From assembly GCA_947165345.1 (NCBI GenBank), contig CAMVAA010000010.1, forward strand, positions 1 through 32,798: a stretch of 32,798 nucleotides of DNA, given 5' to 3'. Made by a program: the position numbers and the translations under genes. This document shows positions 17,999-27,152 of this stretch, in pieces (positions within the stretch are counted from its first letter, which is position 1; each line of letters begins with the position of its first letter). The DNA comes from an uncultured Bacteroidales bacterium (lineage in GTDB: Bacteria; Bacteroidota; Bacteroidia; Bacteroidales; P3). The notes beneath the pieces were generated by a model. The model was not told where the DNA came from. It searched no databases and saw only the letters and a list, made by a program, of their open reading frames with translations.

Positions 17999-19636
17999 AT
18001 GAAAAAGTTAACCGTATTTGCTATGGCAGCAGCTCTGTTTATGGCCGCGGGGTGCAAAGGCAAGAAAGCCGACGAAAACACCTCCGAAATCCAACAAAAA
18101 GTGAACGAATACGCAGTGTTCGAACTGAAGTCGGACCTCGTGCAGAACCTCAGTGCCAACGAAAAAGAGCTGGTAAAGATCTTCATCGAAATTGGCAAGG
18201 TGATGGACGACATCTACTGGGACGAATACTTCGGCTATGCCAACCGCGCAAGCCTTGACACTCTCTCCGACCCCGCCATGCAGGCCTTCGCTCGCATCCA
18301 GTACGGCGCCTGGGACCGTCTCGACTCCGAGCGTCCCTTCCTGCCCGGCTACGGCGAGCGCCCCGCCGGCTGCAACTTCTACCCCACTGACATGACCCGC
18401 GAGGAGTTCGACGCCCTCGAAGACCCCCTCAAAGACAGCCAGTACAGCGTCATCCGCCGCGATGCTGAAGGCAAGCTCTACGTCCTCCCCTACCACGAGG
18501 CCTACAAAGAGGAGCTCGCCAAGGTCGACGCCCTCCTCGAGAAAGCCATCTCCCTCGCCGACAACGCCGGTCTGAAGAAATACCTCGAGGCTCGCCGCGA
18601 AGCCTTCCGCACCGACGACTACTTCAACAGCGACATGGTCTGGATGGACATGAAAGACAGCAAGCTCGACTTCGTCGTCGGCCCCATCGAGAACTACGAC
18701 GACGGCATCAACGGTCTGAAATGCTCACACGAGGCCTTCGTGCTCGTCAAAGACGAGGAGTGGAGCAACGACCTCAGCAAGTTCGCAGCCATGCTGCCCG
18801 AAATGCAGAAGCTGCTCCCCTGCGACGAGAAGTACAAGAAAGAGGTGCCCGGCACCGACTGCGACATCAACGTCTACGACGTCGTCTACTACGCCGGCGA
18901 CTGCAACGCTGGCTCCAAGACCATCGCCATCAACCTGCCCAACGACGAGCGCGTGCAGCTCGCCAAAGGCAGCCGTCGTCTCCAGCTCAAGAACGCCATG
19001 CAGGCCAAGTTTGACAACATCATGGTGCCTATCGCCAAGCTGATGGTCTGCCCCGAACAGGTGGACAGCGTGACCTTCAACGCCTTCTTCGGCAACACCT
19101 GCTACCACGAAGTGGCTCACGGTCTGGGCATTAAGAACACCGTAACCACCGGCATCCCCTGCCGTCAGGCACTCGGCGCACAGTACAGCGCTTGGGAGGA
19201 AGCCAAAGCCGACGTCTGCGGCCTCTTCCTCACCGAACAGCTCATCGAGCGCGGCGAAATCACAAACACCACCGTCGCCCAGAACTACATCACCTTCATA
19301 GCCGGCATCTTGCGCTCGGTGCGTTTCGGCGCCACCGAAGCCCACGGCGTAGCCAACATCATGTGCTACAACTACTTCCTCGAGCACGGCGCCTTCAGCC
19401 GCAATGCCGATGGCAAATATGTAATCGACGTGGACAAGGCACGCGAGGCTGCTCGCGGCTGGGCCGCCATCATCATAGCTATGGAAGGCGAGGGCGACAT
19501 GGCCGCCGCCAAGGCTTACAGCGACCGCAACGGCAAAATCAGCGCCGACCTGCAGCGCGACCTCGACGCCATCCGCGACGCCAACATTCCGCGCGACATA
19601 GTGTACAAGCAGGGAGCCGACGTGCTCGGCCTCTGA
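17999..19636 (+). CDS. DPP III (M49)-like zinc metallopeptidase lipoprotein
   Basis: The 545-residue product begins with a lipoprotein signal (MKKLTVFAMAAALFMAAGCK, lipidated Cys 19). A zinc site is visible: HEVAH at residues 370-374 within NTCYHEVAHGLG, followed 26 residues later by EEAKAD (400-405), the arrangement of dipeptidyl peptidase III relatives. Classical M49 enzymes carry HExxGH with one extra residue, so this belongs to the shorter-motif HExxH branch. The length is somewhat below classical DPP III (about 650-750 residues). The likely role is removal of dipeptides from peptides at the outer membrane or in the periplasm; the substrate is unknown. It starts 43 nt after a TAnnTTTG box and is followed after 6 bp by the epimerase gene, so they are probably co-transcribed. 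Confidence 0.8.
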   Translation: MKKLTVFAMAAALFMAAGCKGKKADENTSEIQQKVNEYAVFELKSDLVQNLSANEKELVKIFIEIGKVMDDIYWDEYFGYANRASLDTLSDPAMQAFARIQYGAWDRLDSERPFLPGYGERPAGCNFYPTDMTREEFDALEDPLKDSQYSVIRRDAEGKLYVLPYHEAYKEELAKVDALLEKAISLADNAGLKKYLEARREAFRTDDYFNSDMVWMDMKDSKLDFVVGPIENYDDGINGLKCSHEAFVLVKDEEWSNDLSKFAAMLPEMQKLLPCDEKYKKEVPGTDCDINVYDVVYYAGDCNAGSKTIAINLPNDERVQLAKGSRRLQLKNAMQAKFDNIMVPIAKLMVCPEQVDSVTFNAFFGNTCYHEVAHGLGIKNTVTTGIPCRQALGAQYSAWEEAKADVCGLFLTEQLIERGEITNTTVAQNYITFIAGILRSVRFGATEAHGVANIMCYNYFLEHGAFSRNADGKYVIDVDKAREAARGWAAIIIAMEGEGDMAAAKAYSDRNGKISADLQRDLDAIRDANIPRDIVYKQGADVLGL

Positions 19637-19642
19637 TAGCCT

Positions 19643-20620
19643 ATGAAGGTGCTGCTGCTCGGGGCCACGGGCCTGCTGGGGCACAACGTGCTGCGGCGTC
19701 TCGCGGCCGAAGGTCACTCGACGACGGCGATAGTGCGCCGCCGCGAGGGGTTGCGGACCTTGCCGGACGCAACCTCCGTCGTGGTCGGCAATCCGCTGGA
19801 CCACTCCGTACTGTGCAGCGCCGCGGCAGGTTGCGAGGCCATTGTGAACTGCGCCGGTGCTACGGACATGAGCATGCTGCACCGCAGCGACTACGACCCC
19901 GCCAACCGCAACCTCTGCCGCGCCGTGGTGGAAGTCATGGAGCAGCAAGGCATTAAACGGCTGGTACACACCTCGACGGCCAACACCATAGGCTACGGCT
20001 CCGCCACTGAACCAGCCGACGAGGAGGCCCCGATGGAGCCGCCGTTCACCGCCAGCCTCTACGCCACCAGCAAACGTGCCGGCGAAGAGGTGGCCATCGA
20101 AGCCGCTCGGCGGCACCCCGACTGGCACGTCGTGGTCTTGAACCCCGGCTTCATGCTCGGCGCGTGGGATGTGAAGCCCTCCTCGGGCAGGATGCTCTTG
20201 GCCGCCTACCGTCGCCGCCTGATGGCGGCACCACCGGGCGGCAAGGCATTCGTGGCGGTCGACGACGTGGCGGCGGCAGCGGTCAACGCTCTGACAAAAG
20301 GCCGAAGCGGCGAACGTTACATCGTGGCCTGCCACAACCTGACCGTCAAGGCGCTGTACGAGTTGCAGGCCGCAACGATGGGCTACCGCCAGCGGGTGCT
20401 GACGCTCCCCGCCTGGCTCGTGGCAGCTGCCGGTGCACTGGGCAGCGTGGCGCGAAGCCTCGGCATTCGCACCGAGCTGAGCCTGAACAACACCCGGCAG
20501 CTGTGCGTGAAAGAGTACTACGACGGAAGCCGGGCCGAGAGAGAACTGGATATAAGATACACACCGATAGAACAACCCATAAAAGAGTTTCACCAATGGA
20601 GAGAACAACAAAAGCGATAG
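19643..20620 (+). CDS. NAD(P)-dependent epimerase/dehydratase (extended SDR)
   Basis: The 325-residue product has the Rossmann motif GATGLLG at residues 7-13, an acidic/aromatic NCAGATD segment, a catalytic Ser/Thr in VHTSTANTIG (about 110-112) and the Tyr-x3-Lys pair in LYATSKRAGE (Tyr 140, Lys 144). These are features of extended short-chain dehydrogenases of the dihydroflavonol-reductase / nucleotide-sugar epimerase type. LNPGFMLGAWD, after the active site, resembles the substrate-binding region of the hopanoid-associated epimerase group. The substrate cannot be read from the sequence. The 3' end overlaps the next gene by 25 bp, which suggests translational coupling. Confidence 0.85.
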   Translation: MKVLLLGATGLLGHNVLRRLAAEGHSTTAIVRRREGLRTLPDATSVVVGNPLDHSVLCSAAAGCEAIVNCAGATDMSMLHRSDYDPANRNLCRAVVEVMEQQGIKRLVHTSTANTIGYGSATEPADEEAPMEPPFTASLYATSKRAGEEVAIEAARRHPDWHVVVLNPGFMLGAWDVKPSSGRMLLAAYRRRLMAAPPGGKAFVAVDDVAAAAVNALTKGRSGERYIVACHNLTVKALYELQAATMGYRQRVLTLPAWLVAAAGALGSVARSLGIRTELSLNNTRQLCVKEYYDGSRAERELDIRYTPIEQPIKEFHQWREQQKR

Positions 20621-21612
20621 CCGCACTGCTGATAGCAGTGGCATCCACCCTATTGTGTTGCTGCAACAGCCCAGAGACCAAGGCCTTGGGCAAGCGCAGT
20701 TCGAGTGGCAAGACTTGCGAGGTGATGGTGGTGGCCGACCGCGACGTATATGTCGGCGACACCAAAGCCCTGATAGACTCGCTGCTCCACGAACCACAGG
20801 AAGGTCTGCCGCAACCCGAGCCCCGATTCTCAACCATCAACGTGCCGGTGAGTTCGCTCCACAACACTCAGATGTTCCAGATGCACCGCAACATCATAGT
20901 CTGCGACATCAAACCCGACAATCCGGACAAGATGTATGTGAACCACAACCAGTGGGCCGAACCGCAGGTGGTGATTGACCTGGCCGCCAAAAGCCAGGCC
21001 TCGCTCCACGCCATGCTGCGCGCCCACGCCGACCGCATTCTGGAGGAGCTCTACGAGAAGGAGTACGAGCGCATGGACCGTGCTTTTTTCAAAGACCGCA
21101 ACGTGGACCTCATGAAGCGGGTGGAGAAGAAGTACGGTTTCAGCCTGACTCTCCCCAAGGAGTATATCTGGGCCAACGAGGACGGCGACTTCACTTGGCT
21201 GCGCAAAGAGACCAAAGACTTCGGCCTCGGCGTCATGGTGAACGTGATGCCTTACCGCAACGAGCAGCAGTTCGACACAACCAAGATATGGAACCGCCTG
21301 GACACCACCATGCGACGCGAGGTGCAAGGACCGTCCGAAGGCAGCTATATGGGCACCGAGCGGCGTGTGCCGCTCACAAGCCGCAAGGTCGACTTCAAGG
21401 GCTCCAGCTACTGCATAGAGACTCGTGGCCTGTGGCGCCTCTTCGGCGACTTCATGGGTGGCCCGTTCGTGTCCTACACCCTGCTCTCGCCCGACGGCAC
21501 TCAAATCGTGGAACTGACCGGTTACGTCTACTGCCCTCGCTTCGAGAAGCGCGACTACCTGATGCAGGTCGACGGCATCTGTCGCTCAATAAAATGGCCC
21601 ACGGGTGAATAG
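20596..21612 (+). CDS. DUF4837-like lipoprotein
   Basis: I chose the ATG at 20596 (MERTTKAIAALLIAV) because it gives a clean lipoprotein signal ending LLCCCNS, with the lipidated Cys in the triple-Cys run at about residues 22-24. The same frame is open upstream into the epimerase gene, but that part is shadow. The 338-residue product has motifs such as DRDVYVGD near residue 50, VPKEYIW-like LPKEYIWANEDGDFTWLR in the middle and GFYCIETRG-like SSYCIETRGLWR near 275. These match the Bacteroidota-specific DUF4837 family of unknown function. It overlaps the previous gene by 25 bp and the next by 8 bp. Confidence 0.7.
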   Translation: MERTTKAIAALLIAVASTLLCCCNSPETKALGKRSSSGKTCEVMVVADRDVYVGDTKALIDSLLHEPQEGLPQPEPRFSTINVPVSSLHNTQMFQMHRNIIVCDIKPDNPDKMYVNHNQWAEPQVVIDLAAKSQASLHAMLRAHADRILEELYEKEYERMDRAFFKDRNVDLMKRVEKKYGFSLTLPKEYIWANEDGDFTWLRKETKDFGLGVMVNVMPYRNEQQFDTTKIWNRLDTTMRREVQGPSEGSYMGTERRVPLTSRKVDFKGSSYCIETRGLWRLFGDFMGGPFVSYTLLSPDGTQIVELTGYVYCPRFEKRDYLMQVDGICRSIKWPTGE

Positions 21613-22468
21613 ACACTGGCTCATAGCATTGCTCCTGACGGCCATCTGTGCAGGTGTGTCGGCACAGCGCACCGACTTCCTCGGCCGCAGCCACCTGCTG
21701 CTGGGCGGCGACGCCACTTTCTACATCGGCGACCTCAACAACCAGAGCGCCCTCTCGGTGCCACGTTGGGGCGTCAGCGCAGGTCTGCACACTCGGCTCG
21801 ACAACCGGTGGTCGGTACGCGTCGAACTGAGCTACGGGAAGCTGGAATGCACACAAGACTACATCGTTCGTCGTAATCTGAGCTTCCGCAGCTCCCTCAT
21901 GGAGGGGGCCGCCGTGGTGGAGTTCGACTTCCGCCCCTACGGCCCCGGGGCCACCGAAAGCCGCTGGACTCCCTACATCTTCGGCGGCCTCGGGGTGTAC
22001 CATTTCTCGCCTGAGGCCCTCTACACCGAGGCCGACGGCAGCAGCCGGTGGGTGGCACTGCGGGAACTGCACACCGAAGGTCAGGGCACATCGGCCTACC
22101 CCGAACGGCGCCCCTACCAGCTCACTCAGCTCTGTCTGCCCTTCGGCGTGGGCTTCCGCTGCAGACTCGGCAAGAGTGTGTCGCTCAGTGCCGAGTATGG
22201 ATTCCGCAAGACCTGGACCGACTACATCGACGACGTAAGCACCACCTACGTCGGCTCCGCCCTGCTCAGCGCCGAGGTGGAAAACGGGGGCTTGGCCAGC
22301 ATAATGGCCGACCGCAGCGGCGAGGTGGAGGAGGGGTATGTGAACGCGGCCGGTATTAAACGTGGCGACGACTCGCTGAACGACTGGTACTCGTTCTTCA
22401 CCATTCGCGTGGGCTTCAGCCTCGAAACACTGCTCGGATGGACTCGATCAAAAAGATGCAAACTGTAA
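21605..22468 (+). CDS. DUF6089-like outer-membrane beta-barrel protein
   Basis: The start is a GTG at 21605 that overlaps the stop of the preceding gene; it gives a signal peptide MNRHWLIALLLTAICAGVSAQ. The 287-residue product then shows alternating strands, LLGGDATFYIGDLN, YIFGGLGVYHFSP, LCLPFGVGFRCRL and SLSAEYGFRKTWTDYIDDVSTTYV, typical of small outer-membrane porin-like barrels of the DUF6089 type. In many Bacteroidota such a gene sits immediately before uppS and bamA, as here. Function is unknown; context suggests cell-envelope assembly. It ends 4 bp before uppS. Confidence 0.75.
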   Translation: MNRHWLIALLLTAICAGVSAQRTDFLGRSHLLLGGDATFYIGDLNNQSALSVPRWGVSAGLHTRLDNRWSVRVELSYGKLECTQDYIVRRNLSFRSSLMEGAAVVEFDFRPYGPGATESRWTPYIFGGLGVYHFSPEALYTEADGSSRWVALRELHTEGQGTSAYPERRPYQLTQLCLPFGVGFRCRLGKSVSLSAEYGFRKTWTDYIDDVSTTYVGSALLSAEVENGGLASIMADRSGEVEEGYVNAAGIKRGDDSLNDWYSFFTIRVGFSLETLLGWTRSKRCKL

Positions 22469-22472
22469 GACA

Positions 22473-23210
22473 ATGGCAACAATAGAACAAATAGACCGCA
22501 ACCGCGTGCCCAGACACGTGGCTATCATCATGGACGGCAACGGCCGCTGGGCCATGCAACGCAAACACGAACGCCTCTTCGGGCACCAAAGCGCCATGGA
22601 TGCCGTGCGCGCCGCCGTCGAAGCCGCCGTCGCTCTGGGGGTGGAATACCTTACGCTCTACACCTTCAGCACCGAGAACTGGAACCGCCCACAAGCCGAA
22701 GTCGACGGACTGATGGAACTGCTTGTCAAAGCCGTCCACAGCGAAACCAAGACCCTGATGGACAACAACGTGCGCCTGCAGACCATTGGCGACACCAGCC
22801 GCATACCCGAACGCTCGCGTAAAGTACTGGAAGGGTGTATCAAGCAGACCGCCGCCAACACCTCCACCACCCTTGCTCTTGCCTTGAGCTACAGCTCGCG
22901 CTGGGAGATAGCAGAGGCTCTGAAGCAGATATGCCGCGACGGTCTGAAAGCCGACGACATCGACGAAGAGACACTGCGTCGCTACCTGACCACGGCGGAT
23001 TACCCCGACCCCGACCTGCTAATCAGAACCGGCGGCGAGCTCAGGGTGAGCAACTTCCTGCTGTGGCAAATGGCATACACCGAGTTCTATTTCACAGACC
23101 TGCTGTGGCCCGACTTCCGCCACGAACACTTCTACGACGCCGTTCTCGACTATCAGCAGCGCCAACGGCGCTTCGGAAAGACTGAGGCTCAGGTGGAGAA
23201 TGAAAAATAA
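22473..23210 (+). CDS. uppS: Undecaprenyl diphosphate synthase (isoprenyl transferase)
   Basis: The 245-residue protein has the full cis-prenyltransferase signature: MDGNGRWA with catalytic Asp 21, GH at 42-43 region, TLYTFSTENWNRP, DLLIRTGGELRVSNFLLWQ and FTDLLWPDF near the C-terminus. It condenses eight isopentenyl diphosphates onto farnesyl diphosphate to make the C55 lipid carrier for peptidoglycan and surface polysaccharides. Length and motifs are standard for the family. It sits 4 bp after the DUF6089-like gene and 71 bp before bamA. Confidence 0.96.
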   Translation: MATIEQIDRNRVPRHVAIIMDGNGRWAMQRKHERLFGHQSAMDAVRAAVEAAVALGVEYLTLYTFSTENWNRPQAEVDGLMELLVKAVHSETKTLMDNNVRLQTIGDTSRIPERSRKVLEGCIKQTAANTSTTLALALSYSSRWEIAEALKQICRDGLKADDIDEETLRRYLTTADYPDPDLLIRTGGELRVSNFLLWQMAYTEFYFTDLLWPDFRHEHFYDAVLDYQQRQRRFGKTEAQVENEK

Positions 23211-23226
23211 CCAAAAAAGATACGCG

Positions 23227-23266
23227 ACTATATAATAAAACGACAACATCAAAGTTATTATATAGT
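23227..23266 (+). promoter_or_regulatory. Perfect 12-bp inverted repeat upstream of bamA
   Basis: ACTATATAATAA (23227-23238) and TTATTATATAGT (23255-23266) are exact reverse complements separated by 16 nt, in the only sizeable gap (71 bp) inside the envelope gene run. The repeat ends 15 bp before the bamA start codon, where it could form an AU-rich hairpin near the ribosome binding region or be an operator. No T tract follows, so it is not a typical terminator. Confidence 0.6.
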
Positions 23267-23281
23267 TAAGTGCAAGAATAA

Positions 23282-25858
23282 ATGATACAGACCAGACGAG
23301 CGCTGCTACTGACAGCAATCCTGATACTCAGCACCCTCGCCGCCCAATCTCAGACAGTCATTGGCGGCGGGGTGGAATACGACTTTGATTACCTGACTCC
23401 AAAAACCTACGAGATAGGCGGCATCAGCTACGAGGGGGCCGAGAACTTCGACACCCGCGTGGTGCAGCTGGTGGCCGGTCTGCAGGTAGGCGACAAGGTG
23501 AAGATACCCGGCGACAAGCTTTCGGCCGCCATCGAAAACCTCTGGAAACAGGGCATGTTCGAAGACGTGCAGATACGAGTAACCCGTCTGCAGGGCAACA
23601 TTGCATTCCTGAAAATCGTTCTCAAAGAACGCCCTCGTATGGAGAAATACGCCTTTACCGGGGTGCGCAAAGGCGAGGCCGACAAACTGAAAGACGAGTT
23701 AAACATTGGCTCCGGCGAGGTGGTCACAGAGAACATGCTGCGCACGTCAGTGAACAAAATCAAAGGGTATTATATCGGGAAAGGATACACTCAAGTACAG
23801 GTAACACCCACCACCGAGACCGACACCTCGGGCCGTGTGACTATCACATTCAACGTGGACCGCGGCAAAAAGGTGAAAATCGACTCTCTGATATTCACCG
23901 GCAACGAGCAGATTCCGTCCACCGTGCTGCAAAGCAAGATGGAGAAGACGCACGATGTACACTACCGCAAACGCCTCTGGTCCTCGGCCAAAGAATTCTG
24001 GAAGCTCCGTATCTTCACCAAACCGTTCTGGAAAAAGAGCCGCTACATAGAAAACGACTTCCGCGACGACCTCAAGGGCATCATCGACTACTATAACGAA
24101 CAGGGTTACCGCGACGCCAAGATAGTGAGCGACACAGTATGGGAAGTGCCGCAGAACGAGCTGAACATGAGTGCCAAGAAACAGGCCAAGCAGGACAGGC
24201 TGAAGGTGCGTGTCAACGTGTACGAGGGACACCGGTTCTTCTTCCGTAACATCACCTTTAGCGGAAACACTATATACTCCGACGAGACATTGCGGCGGGC
24301 CCTGCGCATTGAGAAAGGCGACCCCTATAACCGCTCAACACTACAGGAGAACCTGACCTACAACCCCTCCGGCACAGACATCACGTCGCTCTACATGGAC
24401 AACGGATATCTCTTCTTCCACGCCACACCGGTAGAGGTGGCCGTGGACGGCGACTCTATAGACATCGAAATACGCATCGAGGAAGGCAAACAAGCCCGTA
24501 TACGCAACGTAAGCATCGAAGGCAACACCATCACCAACGACAAAATCGTGATGCGTGAGCTCCACACTCGCCCCGGCGACCTCTTCAGCCGCGACGCCGT
24601 CATACGTAGCCAGCGCGAGCTCGTCACCCTCGGATACTTCAAGCAGGAAAGCATCAAACCTGAACCCAAGCCCAACGAAAACGACGGCACAGTGGACATC
24701 GTGTACCAGGTGGAAGAGGGAAGCACCAGCCAGCTCAACCTGCAGGGTGGCTACGGCGGAAGTATGATTATTGGACAGATTGGTATCCAGCTGAACAACT
24801 TCAGCGTCCGCAACATCTTCAACAAGAAAGCATGGGCGCCGCTGCCGGCCGGCGACGGACAGAAACTGAGCCTCAACGCCGTCACCAACGGAACGTACTA
24901 CTATGCCCTCAACGCCTCGTTCACCGAACCGTGGCTCGGTGGCCGCAGGGCACAGTCGCTTACAGGCTCCGTATACCACAATCTGTACAGCAACGGACTA
25001 TCCGCATACCGCGGCACCGACGAGTACCGCAGCCTGATGATCACCGGCGCCGGCGTGAGCTTCTCAAAACGTTTGAAGTGGCCCGACGACTACTTCATCA
25101 TCAGCCACAGCATAAGCTATAAGCACTACGTGCTGGACAACTACACCCTCAACTCCAACATCTTTACTGACGGCAAGGCCAACGACCTGAGCTACGGCTT
25201 CACCATCAGCCGCAACTCGCTCGACTCTCCCATCTATGCCCGTAGCGGCTCGGAAGTCAGCATGGCTATCTACGTCACCCCTCCCTATTCGCTCATCGGC
25301 GGCAAAGACTACTCCAATGCCACAGCCCAAGAGAAATACCGCTGGGTGGAATACTACAAGATGAACCTGCGCGGTTCATGGATGCTTAACCTGGTAGGCA
25401 ACCTGGTGCTTAACACCCGCTTCCGGTTCGGCTTCATGAGCTACTACGACAAGAACATCGGTCTCTCGCCTTTCGGCCGCTACTTCCTCGGCGGCGACGG
25501 TCTCTCGTCCTGGATGCTCGACGGCAAGGAGGTGATACCCCTGCGCGGCTACGAGAACAACAGCCTCAGCCCTGCCAATGGTGCCTCTGTATTCGACCGC
25601 TTCACCCTCGAGCTGCGCCACCCCATCATCGAAAGCCCCAACGCCACCTTCTGGGTAGCTGCTTTCCTCGAAGGCGGCAACAGCTGGGCCAGCATGGATG
25701 AGTTCCAGCCGTTCAAGATGCACAACTCAGCCGGTATTGGCGTACGACTCTTCATGCCGATATTCGGTCTGATAGGCATCGACTGGGGTTACGGCTTCAG
25801 CAACGATACATACGGCGGCAGCCACTTCCACTTCTCCATCGGCCAAAGCCTCGACTAA
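23282..25858 (+). CDS. bamA: Outer-membrane protein assembly factor BamA
   Basis: The 858-residue product has a signal peptide (residues 1-24), five POTRA-like domains (about 43-117, 118-195, 196-325, 326-405, 406-490; for example IRNVSIEGNTITNDKIVMRE) and a C-terminal 16-strand-type barrel (about 495-858). The conserved loop-6 motif appears as PLRGYENNSLSP, the equivalent of the VRGF motif. It inserts beta-barrel proteins into the outer membrane. The third POTRA carries an insertion rich in Lys and aromatic residues (RKRLWSSAKEFWKLRIF), seen in Bacteroidota homologues. The final residues read FSIGQSLD, without the usual terminal aromatic residue. The ompH genes that follow encode its periplasmic client-delivery partners. 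Confidence 0.95.
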   Translation: MIQTRRALLLTAILILSTLAAQSQTVIGGGVEYDFDYLTPKTYEIGGISYEGAENFDTRVVQLVAGLQVGDKVKIPGDKLSAAIENLWKQGMFEDVQIRVTRLQGNIAFLKIVLKERPRMEKYAFTGVRKGEADKLKDELNIGSGEVVTENMLRTSVNKIKGYYIGKGYTQVQVTPTTETDTSGRVTITFNVDRGKKVKIDSLIFTGNEQIPSTVLQSKMEKTHDVHYRKRLWSSAKEFWKLRIFTKPFWKKSRYIENDFRDDLKGIIDYYNEQGYRDAKIVSDTVWEVPQNELNMSAKKQAKQDRLKVRVNVYEGHRFFFRNITFSGNTIYSDETLRRALRIEKGDPYNRSTLQENLTYNPSGTDITSLYMDNGYLFFHATPVEVAVDGDSIDIEIRIEEGKQARIRNVSIEGNTITNDKIVMRELHTRPGDLFSRDAVIRSQRELVTLGYFKQESIKPEPKPNENDGTVDIVYQVEEGSTSQLNLQGGYGGSMIIGQIGIQLNNFSVRNIFNKKAWAPLPAGDGQKLSLNAVTNGTYYYALNASFTEPWLGGRRAQSLTGSVYHNLYSNGLSAYRGTDEYRSLMITGAGVSFSKRLKWPDDYFIISHSISYKHYVLDNYTLNSNIFTDGKANDLSYGFTISRNSLDSPIYARSGSEVSMAIYVTPPYSLIGGKDYSNATAQEKYRWVEYYKMNLRGSWMLNLVGNLVLNTRFRFGFMSYYDKNIGLSPFGRYFLGGDGLSSWMLDGKEVIPLRGYENNSLSPANGASVFDRFTLELRHPIIESPNATFWVAAFLEGGNSWASMDEFQPFKMHNSAGIGVRLFMPIFGLIGIDWGYGFSNDTYGGSHFHFSIGQSLD

Positions 25859-25869
25859 ACAACAGCGTA

Positions 25870-26595
25870 ATGAAACCAATGCGACATAGAAGGTACATTG
25901 TGAAAGCCGTGCTCTGCATAGGCATGGCTCTCGCTCTCCAATTCTCGACACCAGAATACACTCATGCCCAAAAATACGCCTGTGTGAATACCGACTATGT
26001 GCTGCGCAACATACCCGACTTCGCCAGCGCACAGAAAAGAATTGACCGTTATGTCGCCGACTGGCAGAAAGAGTTGTCCGACAAAGCAGGCGAAATAGAA
26101 GAACTGCGGGCCAGCTACGAACAAGAGAATTTCCTGCTGCCCGACAATCTGAAGAAACGTCGCCAGGAAGAGATAGCCACAAAAGAGAAGGAGCTCAGAG
26201 ACCTGCAGCAGCAGTATTTCGGTGCCGGAGGCGACCTCGACAAGCGTCGCGCCGAACTCCTGAAACCCATTCAGGACCGCGTATACAGCACCATAGAGAA
26301 AGTCGCCCACGAGAAGAACTATGCCTTCGTCTTCGACAGGGCCGGCAGCGCCACCCTACTGTTCGTGAACAAGAAATACGACATCAGCGACGAAGTCCTC
26401 GAACTGTTGGGCTACAAACCAAACAAGTCCGACGCCACACCCGACACCAAAGCCGAGGGTAAAGACAGCAGAAAAAACCAAAAGCCTACCAACCCCGAAA
26501 TGAGAACCCGACAGGGCTCTCAACGAACCAACACACGCAACAGCCTCCCCCCACTGGGTAGCTCGTCGCAACCATTAATGAACAAAACAAAATAA
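25870..26595 (+). CDS. OmpH/Skp-like periplasmic chaperone, long form
   Basis: The 241-residue product has an N-terminal signal (to about residue 34, ending THAQ), the short strand KYACVNTDYVLRNIPDF, a long charged helical region (about 55-140) and the closing motif RVYSTIEKVAHEKNYAFVFDR of the OmpH family. A basic, Asn/Gln/Pro-rich tail of about 60 residues follows and is absent from the next paralogue. Skp-type chaperones hold unfolded outer-membrane proteins for BamA. It starts 11 bp after bamA and ends 13 bp before the second copy. Confidence 0.9.
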   Translation: MKPMRHRRYIVKAVLCIGMALALQFSTPEYTHAQKYACVNTDYVLRNIPDFASAQKRIDRYVADWQKELSDKAGEIEELRASYEQENFLLPDNLKKRRQEEIATKEKELRDLQQQYFGAGGDLDKRRAELLKPIQDRVYSTIEKVAHEKNYAFVFDRAGSATLLFVNKKYDISDEVLELLGYKPNKSDATPDTKAEGKDSRKNQKPTNPEMRTRQGSQRTNTRNSLPPLGSSSQPLMNKTK

Positions 26596-26608
26596 TAGAT
26601 ACAGAAAG

Positions 26609-27121
26609 ATGAAAAAGACATTTATCGCAATGATGATTTGCCTTGTCGCCATGGGCGGCACGGCAATGGCACAGAAGAACATCAAACTCGGACACATCAA
26701 CTCGAACGACCTGATGCAGGTTATGCCTGGCCGCGACTCTGCCCAGACTATTCTGCAAGGCGAGGTGAGCGAACTGGAGGAGACCCTGAAGTCTATGCAG
26801 GCCGAAGCCGAGAAGCGTTACAACGACTACGTTGCCAACCAGGCTGGCTGGACCGACCTTATCCGCCAGACAAAACAACGCGAGATTCAGGACATGGCAT
26901 CGCGCATCGAGGAATTCCAGCAGAATGCACAGAAACAGCTGCAGGAGCGCGAAACCGAGCTACTGAAGCCTATCATAGACCGGGCTAAGAAAGCAATCGA
27001 AGAAGTGGCCAAAGAAGGTGGCTACACCTATATCTTCGATGCCGGTACGGCAGCCCTGCTCTACTCGCAGGACAGCGACGACATTATGCCCCAAGTGAAG
27101 AAGAAACTCGGCCTCAAATAA
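26609..27121 (+). CDS. OmpH/Skp-like periplasmic chaperone, short form
   Basis: The 170-residue product has a signal peptide (MKKTFIAMMICLVAMGGTAMAQ), the strand KLGHINSNDLMQVMPGRDSA, a long helical arm rich in Glu, Gln and Lys (about 50-125) and the family ending AIEEVAKEGGYTYIFDAG. It is a tandem paralogue of the preceding gene. It is the last gene of the run and is followed by a strong terminator hairpin. Confidence 0.92.
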   Translation: MKKTFIAMMICLVAMGGTAMAQKNIKLGHINSNDLMQVMPGRDSAQTILQGEVSELEETLKSMQAEAEKRYNDYVANQAGWTDLIRQTKQREIQDMASRIEEFQQNAQKQLQERETELLKPIIDRAKKAIEEVAKEGGYTYIFDAGTAALLYSQDSDDIMPQVKKKLGLK

Positions 27122-27152
27122 ACCTGTCCACTACCGTAGACAATAAGAACCC

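Noticed and set aside
18725-20833. A 702-codon minus-strand open frame
   Set aside because: It is antisense to the peptidase, epimerase and DUF4837-like genes, all of which have clear motifs in their own frames.
17999-27121. Horizontally acquired island
   Set aside because: No integrase, transposase or flanking repeats, and the uppS-bamA-ompH-ompH order is an ordinary core arrangement in this phylum. The nearby tRNA-Ser shows no partial duplication that would mark an attachment site.
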